Origin: Gorsachius magnificus
Taxonomy: Eukaryota > Chordata > Aves > Pelecaniformes > Ardeidae
Assembly: GCA_034008185.1 (NCBI GenBank)
Contig: CM067082.1
Location: 124,373,988 to 124,437,987, forward strand
DNA length: 64,000 bases
Reading direction: 5' to 3'
Below are positions 47,411 through 60,700 of this stretch, in pieces. The translations under genes and the position numbers were made by a program. The notes beneath the pieces are model-generated. The model had not been told where the DNA came from, did no database searches, and saw only the letters and a program-made list of their open reading frames with translations. Numbering within the stretch: position 1 is the stretch's first letter; each line of letters begins with the position of its first letter.

Positions 47411-48938
47411 ATCCACCCAAGAGTGCTGAAGGAGCTGGCAGAGGAGCTTGCCAAGCCACTCTCTATCATTTATCAGCAGTCCTGGAGAACAGGGGAGGTC
47501 CCAGATGACTGGAGGTTGGCAAATGTGACGCCTCTCTTCAAGAAGGGCCAGAAGGAGGATCCGGGGAACTACAGACCAGTCAGCCTAACCTCGGTACCGG
47601 GGAAGATTATGGAGCGGTTTATCTTGAGTGTGCTCACCAGGCACATGGAGGACAATCAGGGGATCAGGCCCAGTCAGCATGGGTTCACGAAAGGCAGGTC
47701 TTGCCTAACCAACCTGATTTCCTTCTATGACCAGGTGACCCGCCTGGTAGATGAGGGAAAGGCTGTGGATGTTGTCTACCTGGACTTCAGCAAAGCCTTC
47801 GACACAGTCTCCCATAGCATTCTCCTGGAGAAGCTGGCAGTTCATGGCCTAGATGGATGTACTCTTCACTGGGTTAAAAACTGGCTGCATGGCCGAGCCC
47901 AGAGAGTCGTGGTGAATGGAGCTAAATCCAGTTGGCGGCCGGTCACAAGCGGTGTCCCCCAGGGCTCAGTATTAGGGCCGGTCTTGTTTAATATCTTTAT
48001 CAATGACCTGGATGAGGGGATTGAGTGTGCCCTCAGTAAATTTGCAGATGACACCAAACTGGGTGGTAGTGTTGATCTGCTGGAGGGGAGGAGGGCTCTG
48101 CAGAGGGACCTGGACAGGCTGGATCGATGGGCCGAGGCCAATTGTATGAGGTTCAACAAGGCCAAGTGCCAGGTCCTGCACTTTGGTCACAACAACCCCA
48201 TGCAGCGCTACAGGCTTGGCGAAGAGTGGCTGGAAAGCTGCCTGGTGGAAAAAGACCTGGGGGTACTGATTGACAGCCGGCTGAATATGAGCCCGCAGTG
48301 TGCCCAGGTGGCCAAGAAGGCCAATGGCATCCTGGCTTATATCAGGAATAGTGTGACCAGCAGGAGCAGGGAAGTGATCGTGCCCCTGTACTGTTGGCAC
48401 TGGTGAGGCCGCACCTCGAATACTGTGTTCAGTTTTGGGCCCCTCACTACAAGAAAGATGTTGCCTTGCTGGAACATGTCCAGAGGATACCAACAAAGCT
48501 GGTGAGGGGTCTGGAGCACAAGTCATACGAGGAGCGGCTGAGGGAACTGGGGTTGTTCAGTCTGGAGAAGAGGAGGCTGAGGGGAGACCTGATTGCCCTC
48601 TACAACTACCTGAAAGGAGGCTGTAGCGAGGTGGGGGTCGGCCTCTTCTCCCTGGTAACAGATGATAGGACGAGGGGGAATGGCTTGAAGCTGCGCCAGG
48701 GCAGGTTTAGGCTAGACATTAGGAAAAACTTCTTCACCGAGAGGGTTGTCAGGCTCTGAAATGGGCTACCCAGGGAGGTGGTGGAGTCCTCATCCCTGGA
48801 GGTCTTTAAAAGAAGGATAGATGAGGTGCTTAGGGACATGGTTTAGTGGTGGGATGGCAGTGCTAGGTTAATGGTTGGACTCGATGATCTTAAAGGTCTT
48901 TTCCAACCGAGGTGATTCTATGATTCTATGATTCTATG
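47411..48938 (+). mobile_element. 5'-truncated CR1 LINE with RT domain, decayed ORF
   Basis: It begins at [17 protein letters not shown] and encodes the reverse transcriptase palm: [54 protein letters not shown] and the catalytic FADDTKLGG. The frame breaks at about 48391, where two extra bases turn [14 protein letters not shown] into PLYCWHW and a stop. The C-terminus continues in another frame and is stopped again (TGA for Trp in RLWNGLP, 48757-48759). It ends with ATTCTATG repeats. Confidence 0.95.
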
Positions 48939-51487
48939 AATTAACAGAATTTCAGACCAGCAGTACAAACATTTTTTGAGAGACACCCCCTGCCCTGCAA
49001 ATTCATTTAAAACTCTACCCTGGACTATGCTCCATAATATGTGGGGATGGAACAGCAACCTCATTCAACTGAAATACTTTCAAAAAGAGTTTTCCAATAT
49101 AAATACTTGAGACCAAGTACTTCTTTTGTCCAGTTTCTGCAGCAGTTTTAGCAAGAAACAGGGGATTATTAAGAGAAAAAGCTATAGCAATTGAGAGCAC
49201 AGTAAGAGACATCTTCATGGAAAAAGGGACAGATGCGAGAAAGTGAAGAATTCTAGAAATGCTTTAAAATTTATTGCTGGTAAAGAAACCTCTGAATATT
49301 TATGGTCTTCGATATACTTCATTTTAGAACAGAAAGGGTTTCTTCCTAGGGGAAACTCTAAAGGTTGACATAATTTAATTTTTGTAGGTTTTTTTTTTTT
49401 TAAATGAAAAAGTTGTGCTAAAAATATTATTACAAGAGATTATTAAATGGTTCAAGGCTAGGAATTTTCCATAGATAAAAGTATAAATGATAGGCAAAGG
49501 TTGGAATCTACAGGTTATGAATCTTGCATTGCACACTGCTGTTCATGTAAGTCAAAGAAATGCCTATGTTCCTTGATCTAGCAATTCAGGAGCAGGTAAT
49601 TTTTGATCCTTGCTAAAAGAACACCCAACAAAGGAAAATAAAACCAGACAGAAAAATATCCCGGCAATGCTAGCGGAATGATTTGAAGAAATGTTTCACT
49701 TGAGCAATTCCCAAATATCAGAGCCTGTTAAAAATCCTTTGCGAGCTATAAATCTTCTATCCCAAATGCTTCTGGAGAAGAGACAGACAATTCCATGGCA
49801 AAACGAGGTACCTTTCAACACGCCTGTTAATGGGGAAGCACTTGCATTATGGAATGGGCTCACAGAGCCAAAGCCCCTGGCCACGGTGGTTTAATGCCTA
49901 GCTTAGCTGAAGAAAGCACCTTTGGCCACATTCACATCACCGACTGCATCACCAACTACCTGCTGCTAATGACTTCCAGCAATTTTGAGAGTGAAGCAGT
50001 TCTGCTAGAAAAGGTATCTTGCTGTCCTCTCCCTGCGGAAGCTCTTCTAGTGAGCAACGCTAGCACACGCTAGCTATGCGTTGATGAGCCTCGGGATACC
50101 GGGAAATGATGCAAGCAGCTTTGGGGAAAGGAAAAGGAATGGGAAGCAGGGACATGGAAAGTGTAAGGAGGTGAAGGTGATAGCAAGAAGTTCAATATGA
50201 GTTAATATGAATTTTATATATGGAAAACCACACCCTAGTATTTGCTACCTAGTTGGACATGAAATTAAGCTAATGGAATAAATATAAAATGCAATTAGTT
50301 TAATAGCAATGGTACTGAATGTAAAATTGCAGAAGAAATGACTCAATTTGATATTATACTTTGCTTCACAGAGCAGAATGATCACATTTAAAGAACTAAA
50401 ATGGAATATGCATATTCATCCTTAATGTCCTTACGTTAAACTTTGTTATCTTTTCTGATATTGCACCACAATGATGGCTGTGTAAGTGGAGGACCACTCT
50501 CTTACCAATAATCCAGAAACTGCTTGAAGACTCCACGTATCTTGCAATTCACAATAAAAACGCCAGTGCCACAATACTGAAGAATTGGGCAATAAAAGAC
50601 ATATTAGTTGGTCAGATGCAGTTACTCTGAATTATGGCATAGCTTGACTTCAGTTAATAAGTTCGTCTGACATTAGAATCATTGCATTCAAATTGATGTT
50701 AATGAGACTTAAAATTAAACAGGTATTTCATCAAACATACAATAAAGATAATCGATTTTAGGTCTCAATTAGGAAAGAGGAAAGATGATTCTGTCCTGCA
50801 GTACAAGGTTAGAAGCCACAAATTTTAAGTCCCATCTTCTTTTGGAAGATGGAACAAGCAAGTGATGGTCTTGATATTTATTTCTTCCTCGGTGAAATAC
50901 TACTACTTGTTCACTGCAAAAGCACTGCAAGGCTTCCCATCAACATTCTTTTGGTATTAAGAAAAATTTAGTGCACCATCAAAGTTATTTTAGTATAACA
51001 CAAGGCAGGAGCCCATTTACATTTCACTAAGAAAAGCTCAATATATTTTCTAGGAGTTGAAGCCAGTACTTTCAGGTCCCACTTTATTTGTTCTACTCGT
51101 TCCCCGCCTGCAATACAATCATGACACTTCTACTATTTAGCTCTCCCTCAAACGGAATTATCTTTTTTTTTTTTTAATTTTTAATTATTTATTTTTGTGC
51201 ATGCGTGTGTGTTCGTACTCCTTACCTCGGTAAAGTTTTTCCATCGGTGATTCCTTTGGTACGTTCGGGAATAACGTCCATTCGCAAGAGCTGAACAAAC
51301 CCCACAGAATTCATGCTGAGCTAGAATCTGCTGGTTTAATTCCCTGCTGGGAGTCTGCCAGTTGGGGAACGCTGACCAGCAAGTACAGGTCTTAATTACA
51401 CAAATCCAGAAGCTGCTGCCAACCTTTCCCCATTGAGAAGCATTTGCTTTCTAGTGTTCTTCTCGATGAACACATTATCACTCAAAC
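48939..51487. other. Intergenic DNA downstream of SP4
   Basis: AT-rich; no coding homology, repeat or RNA gene seen. A poly-T tract lies near 51163-51180. Confidence 0.5.
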
Positions 51488-54400
51488 ATAATTTATTGCT
51501 GCTTTACATTGTAAGTAATTAAATGAAGAAACCTTTTAAACTCAAGGGAATTTTAATAGGTTACTTGCAAAATGTTATTGCAGGCAACAACTTGTACATG
51601 ATTTTAGTTCCAAACCCACCAAAAAATTATACAAATCAGCATTGTAAAAGTGTCAAATTAATGCCTTACAGGCGTTGCTGGCAGAATTAATTTCTAAATT
51701 CTAGATGTGGGGAAATGTTACTCTCATTTTTTTCCTTTTCCATTTTTTTTTTAGAAAAATTTACAAGTGAAATATTACTACAAAACTTTTTATAAGGAAT
51801 TTTTGCAAAACATTTACATTTTTACCATCAACTATTTTTCTGTTTGAAAATCATTATGTAGATTTAATACCCTATGCTGCACATCAATTCTTGCGGGATG
51901 ACAATTCAGTGACATGCATAAAAAAACACCACAAGGCATTAAAATGAAGACTTAAATACAAATATTGTTGCAATAAAACAGTTATAAAATTGAAAAATAG
52001 GACCTAAACATCATGCTTACCTAACTTTGACAAATTAACTTTTTCTCCTAGATTACACACTTTTATTACTGCTCTCATGAAAGAATGTGATAAATAATGA
52101 CTTAACACCAATTTCTAATGTAATCGGCAACACATACACAAACCTAACCAAAGAAAGTATATCGTAAGAAAAAAACCTATTCTAACACTGGAGTTCTACC
52201 ATGGTAAATACACTTTGCACTGATAATTACAATAAAGCAAAATTTTTAATGGTGGCAAAGGGAATGAACAGTGAAATGCCATTAAACAAGATACTACTGC
52301 ACATCTGTGCCCTATTACTTACAACAGCTATATCCCACTGAGTCAAATAAAGGACATAGAAATTTACGATCCTTTTAAGACAGAAAAGTGGATTCAGAAT
52401 GGTATGCAGAACAGACTGTCAAAATGTTTCTAATTCCAGCGGTACAATATGCACCTGCTAACACAAGTTAATGTACTTGAGATGCTATGAAGCCAACCAC
52501 ATTTAGGTTTTGATACATCTATAATAGGGATTCATTGCAGATTAAAAATGACTTCAGTTTCCCATCTGCATACATAAGTATGCATGAAAAAATTATATAT
52601 GAAATGGGTGTGCAGAATGCGCATAACTTCAGTTTACAAAAATTGTTAATTTCTAGGAAACATGGTATTAACATTAGGAAAGTTTTTTCTTTGCATAAAG
52701 AAATTTATAGCACTGATTGTGAAGCATAATGATAAAATATATATTTGACTTTCATTTCCTATATAATAAAATTAACAGTTAATACTACCTAATGTTCATC
52801 TGTATTAAATGTAACATCTAATTGATTCTGATGTTTTAAATCCAGATACATCAGTTAAGAGTACTTTAAATAAAATATACAAAATAATGTACAAAACCCA
52901 ACTAAAATTTAAAGACTCTGTTACAAGTCTACAAAAGCTTTAAGAAACTTGAAATTTATAACCACAGTGTAAAATTGTTTTTTTTTTAATCTCAAAGCTT
53001 TTTATGTAAACTGAAAGTATAAAATACCTTCAGCTTAGTATTTTGCTACAAAGGGCTGGCCTAAAGTGTACACAGTGTAAACAATGATTGGTATTTCTCT
53101 TGCTTCAAAAATACAGAAAACACCACAAGATTGATAAAGTATTCAGATGAGAAGCATATGTTCTGTGAGGGAATGCACAAGGTATCTGTTACATCTCCCA
53201 AACCAACAGCTACCCAACACATTCTTCCTTTTGTAATTTGCAGGGAAAAAAAAAACAAACCAAAACCCCAAAACTTATCTTTCTTGCACTGTACTTCCTT
53301 TAGTTACATCAAAAATATTTTGGTGTATAAATTTTTTTTAAAAACTGCTCATGAGAATTAGTACCAAATGACTGTATGTGTAAAAGGTTACATTTATGCC
53401 CATGGGAAGTAATTAAAAATCCTGAGTATGAAATATTTGGCCATCTTTCCTCCTTGTACGTACTGGAGTTTTTACATACAAAATGCAGTTGGTTTGTGTT
53501 GTCATCGTTTTTCATTTCCTCTATATTCCTATTAAACTGGCACATCTGAAAATGTAACCAAACCTTTGAAATCAAAAGCCGTGTAGTAAAAAATAACTAC
53601 ATTCCTCTTTCTCCAGTTTGTTTTGTGGTTGGAGGCTCAACGTAAGACTTGATAGGTAACAGATATTTATTACCAGCCCACATATTATCCTCAAAGAGAA
53701 AATAAAGACATTAATATTTAGGGAAAAAGAGAGAAAAAGTTTACTTTCAATACCTTTTTTTGGTTAAAATGTGATAATTAATTCTTTTCTTTGGCTATTA
53801 AGTCAAAGCACAAAGAACTCGGCACATTAACCACAATATAACAACTAGTATTTACAGAGAGAAGATACTGGAGAATGAGCTACATCACTCAATGTCTGAT
53901 TAATTTCCATGAATTCTAACAAAATTAAAACATTTAAATACTTAAGATTGAGTTTTTATGATTCATGTTACCTACGAGTTAGAAATGGACCATGGATGTT
54001 TTAAAATATAATGAATTGAAATACCCAAAATTGACACAAAAGTTGCCATATTCATTTTTCATTCTACATAAAGATACTGTTACTTTTGTAAAATCTTATG
54101 TTAATATCTTTCTATGGTTTTATCTTTCCTACTGTGTACACTAATTCTACATAACCTTAGCTCTCCAAACAAAGAGAGGAATTAGAACTCACTGATTGTC
54201 ATTTATACACACTACTATAATGTAGTGGTCAAAACTAATCTGAGGTCCACTTCAGAACCACTTCGCAGCATGCATCATCCAGCTGCTATTTGAGTAATTC
54301 CAAAACTTGAGAAAAGACGGCCAAAATCAACTGACATGTTTGATGGACTGAGCAAAAACCTAAAATATTCCCACTGTTGTTCAATCTGTATTCAGTTTTG

Positions 54401-54867
54401 CTGTGCCTTATGGGAAAAGGATGTTCTCATTAAAACATTACAAATTCATTTTAAAACCAAAGCACCTTCATCAAATGATATTAATCCTAGTCAAGGTCCA
54501 CCCTGTTTTACATTGATATTATCTGGTTTTATAAACACATTAACATACAATGCTAAAATGAGGGGGAAGGTTCATTTAAAATCATTACATGATATACAGA
54601 CATATAACTAAAAAAGTACAGTATGGAAATAATATTCCCCCATCTGTTTATCCAGTACATCAATTTGCGCTGTTTGTATTTTTGAAATTTTTGTCTTGTT
54701 GCACCGGTGTACACTTCCCATGCTGACCCTCCAACCTGGAACACTTACAGAAGCCATGACTGAAAACATGATTTCCTGCTCTGTAATCCACTTTACCAGC
54801 CCACTTCCATATCCTGAAAGGTATGTAAACTTAAGTGCAGCACTAGGCGTCCATATAAATGATCCTT
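51488..54867 (-). other. SP4: Likely SP4 3' untranslated region (end approximate)
   Basis: The stop codon of SP4 is at 54868-54870 on the minus strand and no further exon follows. The sequence to the left is AT-rich, free of identifiable CR1 or LTR, and has several minus-strand AATAAA signals (plus-strand tttatt, for example near 53665, 52062 and 51493). Human SP4 has a multi-kilobase 3' UTR. Which signal is used cannot be told from sequence alone. Confidence 0.5.
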
Positions 54868-55115
54868 TCAGAATTCTTCCATATTTGTTGAAACATTAGG
54901 GGTTGCTGGGTTTGAATCTTGAGAAATGGCTGCAACAGTGACAATTCTTGGAGAACCAAGAACCTCAGTAACTGAAGAGTCCAGTTCTCCTGAGGTAACA
55001 ATAGCAAGGGCTGTTCCACCACCCTTCTTGTTCTGATGAGTTTTGACATGTTTTGAGAGATGGTCACTCCGCATAAACCTTTTAGAACATTCTGGGCACT
55101 CAAATCTCTTTTCAC
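54868..55115 (-). CDS. SP4: SP4 terminal coding exon (third zinc finger and C-terminus)
   Basis: SP4 is a nuclear transcription factor that binds GC and GT boxes and activates neuronal genes. After acceptor aaaaag the exon completes a Gly codon and encodes [20 protein letters not shown], the third C2H2 finger with ligands C, C, H, H (C-x2-C, H-x3-H in SKHVKTH). The C-terminus is [20 protein letters not shown] and onwards to STNMEEF and a stop. This C-terminal tail is SP4-specific, unlike those of SP1 and SP3. The exon is 248 nt: two bases, 81 codons and a stop, with no lesion. Confidence 0.97.
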
Positions 55116-56150
55116 CTTTTTTAAAAGAAGAAAACCAAATGTTACTGAAAGAGACCATTGAACATTTTTTGCTTGATCATTTGAATCTGACCCTTTTCTA
55201 TTCAACATTTGAAGTGTCTTTATACAATGTTTTCCTCTCTACCTGTCCACTTTCCAGGTCACAGGCTTTTGGCAATCCACTCTTTGCTACTAAAATGTTC
55301 CCAACAAATATTTAATATGCTGTGATTATCTGGTGAGAAGTTTGTATTTCAGGTCACCAGAGAATTTTCACGAACTTCTATAAACCTGATGGAGTAGGAG
55401 AGGTAAAAGCCCTGAAAGAACTACTTTGGTTTTTGAGAATACTTTAGATTACAGTGATGAGAAGGGAATTTGGAAATCTTCACAAGGATGTATGAAATCT
55501 ATGTCAAGAGAGATAAATTCACCATACTAAGAAGTCCTGTCACTGTTCAAATGTAAGCAGTTAGACTTTGAGCCCTATCTTCTGATGCTATAAGTTGGGG
55601 GGGGAACCTTCTTGAGGCTAGAAATACAAAGGCTGATAAAATTTTCAGTTTTTAAAAGGCCCACCTTTCCAATCTGAACTGTAAAGAGAACCTACTTTAT
55701 CAGTTCTCACTTGAAGCTTCAAGAAACTTCCCAAGAAGATCAAGTCTGATGTATGGACTAGGTTAATAAGTTTCTTAAGGATTGAGCTAGTCCAAGTGAG
55801 GAAATGACAACCCTGGTCCATGGCCAATCCTACACGCTCAAGAAAATTTGCCAAATGTAGATCAGGTGTTACCTAATGTACATCAGCTATCTGTGATGAA
55901 AGTCATCTTTTTCTAGCATAGGTACAGAAGAACAGTTTGAACTGATCTCATTTTATTTATTTGATTTCACAGTCAGCTTATATTGATGACAATTGAAATC
56001 TGCCACTTCCTCTGTTTTAAAGTTACTTTATTTACATTTAAAAGTAGTTTTCAGCAGTCCTAGTAAGTGAGATCTTTGATATCACAGTTTAACAACCACA
56101 GCCACTATGATTCAGACTTGCTGTACTATGCATAGAGAGGGCTGACCAAC
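55116..56150 (-). other. SP4: SP4 last intron
   Basis: A 1035-base intron with a GT donor (gttggt) and AG acceptor. Nothing else recognised; poly-G of ten bases near 55590. Confidence 0.85.
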
Positions 56151-56350
56151 CTGTGTGGGTTCTTCTATGTCTTTGTAACTCATCGCTCCTTGTAAATCGC
56201 TTGCCACAAAAAATCCAGTTGCACACAAACGGTCTTTCACCGGTATGCCAGCGCAAATGTGCTCGAAGATGAGATGTCTTGCCATAAACTTTTCCACATC
56301 CTTCAATATGGCAGATATGTTGTTTCTTTTTTCCTGGCTCATTGCTGCCT
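56151..56350 (-). CDS. SP4: SP4 exon with zinc fingers 1 and 2
   Basis: Acceptor ccttctag and donor ACAG|gttggt bound 200 nt. It reads [20 protein letters not shown], then [20 protein letters not shown], then [20 protein letters not shown] and HRRTHT. These are fingers 1 (C-x4-C, H-x3-H) and 2, including the KTSHLRAH and RSDELQRH recognition helices that read GC boxes in Sp proteins. Phases match the neighbours: the first base completes Arg and the last starts the Gly of the next exon. No lesion. Confidence 0.97.
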
Positions 56351-56567
56351 CTAGAAGGATCAAATTTAAACAGGTAAGTAATTATATTCTAAAATATTAT
56401 AAACTCTTAGGAAAAATATTTCATGCTAATAGAGACAATTATAATCCCCTAAAAAAAATAAATTTAAAAATCATTATAAGATGTAGGCAAGATAAGAAAA
56501 TCTCATGCCCAAGTGAAGCAAACTGTGATAAGAAAGCTCAATACATACTGATAAAATCGACACTAAC

Positions 56568-56796
56568 CTTCCTTCTCCCTCTCTGCAATTAGGACATGAG
56601 CAGGCAACTCTTCTCAATCTCTTGCCAGGTTGAGCTTCCTGGTCAGAAGCTTGTTGAGCTTGTTGCAGCTGCACTTGTGTTATCTGATCAGGACTAACAG
56701 CACCAATTGCTGCATTAGCAATGCCACCTACTGCTACAGTAACAGGAGCTATTGTGGCTTGCTGTACTTTTACTCCGTCCTGTCCTTGCTGTTGAC
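56568..56796 (-). CDS. SP4: SP4 exon with Q-rich end and buttonhead box
   Basis: Acceptor attttacag and donor GGAAG|gttagt bound 229 nt, open throughout. It encodes a Gln-rich activation-domain end (GQQQGQDGVKVQQATIAPV, QITQVQLQQAQQ) and then KRLRRVACSCPNCREGEGR, the Sp-family buttonhead box with its C-x-C-P-x-C core just before the fingers. The upstream Q-rich exon and the start codon lie beyond the right edge or deeper in the intron. Confidence 0.95.
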
Positions 56797-57365
56797 CTGT
56801 AAAATAAGAAAGCATTTGTACCTTTTATTAGTCATTTCAATAAGTGAAATGCACAAATAAACTTTCTATGTTTTATAGAAAAAAAATGCACCTATAGTTA
56901 AAGGGAAGCCACAAACCAAATATTAAATACAGCCATTTTCCTGAAGCACTACCAGAGGACTTACCTGCTACGTCACATATCCCCGTTTAATGTAATTTGT
57001 TATTAGAACAGTACAAGACTGCAAATTACTGACTGATACTATGTGAACTAGTTTAACACGTGTTTTCTTTTTTCAACAGCTGACATAAATGAGAATACAA
57101 AATTTTACACAGAAAAATTGTTAAATCTATTGCTAATTAATATTTCTCTAATAAACATCGAAAACATATCTACATTCAGAAAACTACAATTAGCTAATTT
57201 TATACGTTGCTTTATGGCACATACAGAATTGTCACTTCTCCTACAATCTGTCCTGAATCAACACTGAGCCACAAAGGAACTTTCACAAAGAAAAGGAAAT
57301 GTTGTAGGTGTAGACTTGAACAAGGTAGCATACCAGAACTTTGTTGGGTTTTTTTTGCCCCAGGA
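56797..57365 (-). other. SP4: SP4 intron, part left of CR1
   Basis: AT-rich intron; no feature recognised. Confidence 0.7.
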
Positions 57366-57748
57366 TTCTCCACCTGGGACAGGGTAATCCTTGGGGGACA
57401 AGCAGCTGGAGAGCAGCCCCGTGGAAGGAGATCTGAGGGTCTGCCTTGATAGCAAGTTGAATATGAGTCTCTGGTGACCAGTGACAGGACACGAGGAAAT
57501 GGAATGAAGCTGCATCAGGGGAAGTTCAGACTGGACATTAGGAAAAGGTTCTTCACTGAGAGGGTGTTCGGTCACTGGAACAGGCTTCCCAGGGTACTGG
57601 TCATGGCACCAAGCCTGTCAGAGTTCAAGGAGCACCTGGGCAATGCTCTTAGTCATATGGTTTAGTTTTAGGTAGTCCTGCAAGGAGCAGGGAGTTGGGA
57701 CTCCATGACCCTTATGGGTCCCTTCCAACTTGAGATATTCTATGATTC
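57366..57748 (+). mobile_element. CR1 LINE 3' fragment with internal deletion
   Basis: The first part matches the CR1 region around LHLGQGN and the Ser/Pro-rich ESSPVE-type segment, with gaps. At about 57468 it jumps to VTSDRTRGNGMKLHQGKFRL and DIRKRFFTERVFGHWNRLPR of the ORF2 end, then the 3' UTR gggtcccttccaacttgag and ATTCTATG. About 0.2 kb of ORF is missing internally. It belongs to a different subfamily from the 27 kb and 47 kb copies and is inserted antisense to SP4. Confidence 0.88.
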
Positions 57749-60700
57749 AGTTTTGCAGAGAGGAATATGTTTTCAAAAGGCTGGAAAAGCAGCCTGACTG
57801 AATCAAATGGAATTCTAAGACTGACTTGATGAATTAAGAATCCAGTTTCATTGCACACGTTTATTGATCTCATTGGCTTTCTTGGTCAAAAGAAATCAGG
57901 ATTACTGTCTTGATATTAAAGCATAATAAAGACTACTGCAATATATGTCAGAAGTGTAGTTTCTTGAGCAGCAGGGTAATATTATGCTTGCTTAAAAAGT
58001 TAGCACTATACGGTCTAAGAAAACAATGTGACAAACTAAATCTGACACAGAGATACGACTTCCAGCTGCAATCTGACAACACTGAATGCCAGTCCTGCCA
58101 GTAACAGGAATGGGACAAAATATCATTAGATGCTGCCATTTTCAAAAATCCAGTGCCTTCATACAAATGGGAAATAAGAGGAAATTGAGAGAGTGTAATG
58201 ACCAACCAGAATTCCTTAGAACAGACTATAATATTTTAAGACTTGAAGTATTGAAGAATTAATTCAAAACTTAGAAATCCCTTGGAGGTAACATAATTCA
58301 GAGAGATTCAAATGGGTACTCCATTCATGTCACAAAGTCCTATTTGAGAAAAAAAAGTCCTGGGACCTAACCAGTCTGTGGTCAAAACACAGCTGAAGAG
58401 CAGAGTTTTCTCTCAATTTTCCTTTTCTCTCTGATTTTCTTGAATTGTTATTAAAGTTTCAATGCAACTTCCCCACCAGACTGCCAGACCAAGGCTTTCC
58501 AAGTAAGATGTGAACTGAGGCACTTGAACCTTGAGGATGATGGCTCCATTTTTCACTCCATGACTAGTGCTACAGTGATGAATGTCTAGCACATAACTCT
58601 TGCTAGACCTGACCAATCCACATTTATGGGGAAGCCTGTTCAGCATTTCTAAAAATCTGATAATTTGTCCTGATTCAATATGAACCTCAATATGAAGCAA
58701 CTTTCAGTCTCTAAGCCATGAGATGACTAGCCATACAAGGGTCTTCTAATACTTCAGAATATTGAGTACCACTGCTGACACATACTTTATCTGCTCTGAG
58801 CTTTCCCTCCCCCATGTGAGGACCACGCATATCTTGGAGTATAGGACACACACTACTGAGCTACAATCTTAGCCTATTTATTAAACATAATATAGTAATA
58901 CATCTGAATAGAAATTCTTCACAATAACTGTAAAGGTGATAATAAAAACACAAAAGAGAAAATGCCAAAAGTAAGGTTGCTCAGGCAGACAATTACATTA
59001 TCCATACGGTTTCAGTTAAACAGTAATTAAATGACTGCTCTTTAAGTGGCATTAACAAAGTTATTAAATTTTCTAATGTGAATGTTGATTTTCTTCTTTA
59101 AGTTATTCTCATGGAGTTGTTATTTTAATCTCCCTTCCCTTGTATTCCACTTACTAACTTCAGAACAGAAGGTTCTGAAACTCTCAAAATTTCACACAAA
59201 TAGCCTTATTTAAAGATCCAGGCCACAATATTCAATAAGCAAAACTCTGCTTCTTGAGGTAAAAGAGTAACTGAAGGAAGCACACATATCTGATAAATAT
59301 TCTTTGCCAGAGATTTACACAGTTATCAGAAAACACTGGGAAGTTCAACAGTCTAATCCCAGGACTTAATTTTTGTTTTGAACTCCTGAAAGAGCATCCC
59401 AACAAGCTAGCACACTAATAGCATACAAGATAGAAATAAATGCATCCATTCTCATTTTGAAGTTGTTAAACACAAAGTTCTTCGTTCTTGTTCTTTGAAA
59501 GTAAAATGAATGTATTTTAGACTAGTTGAAAAATCTTTTCTCTTGAAGAAAAATCAGAAAATTTTCACAAAACAACTGACAGAACATGCCCTGATCTAAA
59601 TGTCAAAGTGAGCCTCCTATAGTCTTGAACTGTATGGAATTTTGAGGTTTTTAAACTATATACTAGAATCCACTATGGATCATTAAGGGTTTTAACTTTT
59701 ACATCGTTTTTACTTATTAAGGGAAGATAAAGGAGTTTCATTATTTCTTATATCAAGCTTACTGAAGAAAAGATACTGAGAAAACTGTTGATAGAAGCTT
59801 GTCAGCAGCCTATAAAATCAAATTGAGGCAACTCTTAAAAGTTTATAAAAATGAGGATTTTTTTAATAGAGAGGATCTAGACACAAATTAGCTTTTTGTT
59901 TGAAACAAACCCTGCTTATTCTGAAAACAGGTGGCTGAGATAATGTTATCTATATAGGAACAGAATGATCTCTTGACACTTTCTAGATGGAGAAAAAAGA
60001 CCTATTAAATATAAACCATATGACTTCTTACTAGTTGCATTAAAGTACCATTTAAAGCTTCCCAGAAATTCCACTACAATCATGAGATCACTTGACATTA
60101 CTTCTTCCTGACATATACTCCAAACCGCAAGACCTGATATCACTATACTTCACCATTCATAATCAAACCTTTCAGTAACAAGAGCTCTCATGTTTCAATG
60201 TATATTTCAAAAAGAGGTTTAAACAAATTGTTACATAAAGGAACAAAGTCACACTTCTCTATGTTATACTATACAAGTTGTCAAAGCAGTCACTGACATT
60301 TACACCTGCTTTCAGAAGATGAAAAGTTTTTCTCAAGTTCTCATGATTTTTTTAATCGTGATTTCCTGAAATTGTGAAACATTCTTGATTAACAAAATCA
60401 TCACTGAATTTGCATATGACTGAATTTTATCATACAAGCTGTCAAGCTACAATGTTAAATTACAACAAAATGTTAATGTACAAAATAACACTGATACCAA
60501 CTACTCAGTTGCATTTCATTTTCTCCCAGGTCTAAGTTCTCTCTTTCTTTTGGATAGTAACCATTTATCTGACCACAGGACAACATGCAAACAAGAAGGC
60601 AATCTGATATGGTATTTATTTTGCAAATCAAGTGCAGTAAGACTCTCACTCATTGCAATACTGCATATATGGTTATGACAATGTAATTAAGAATAACATT

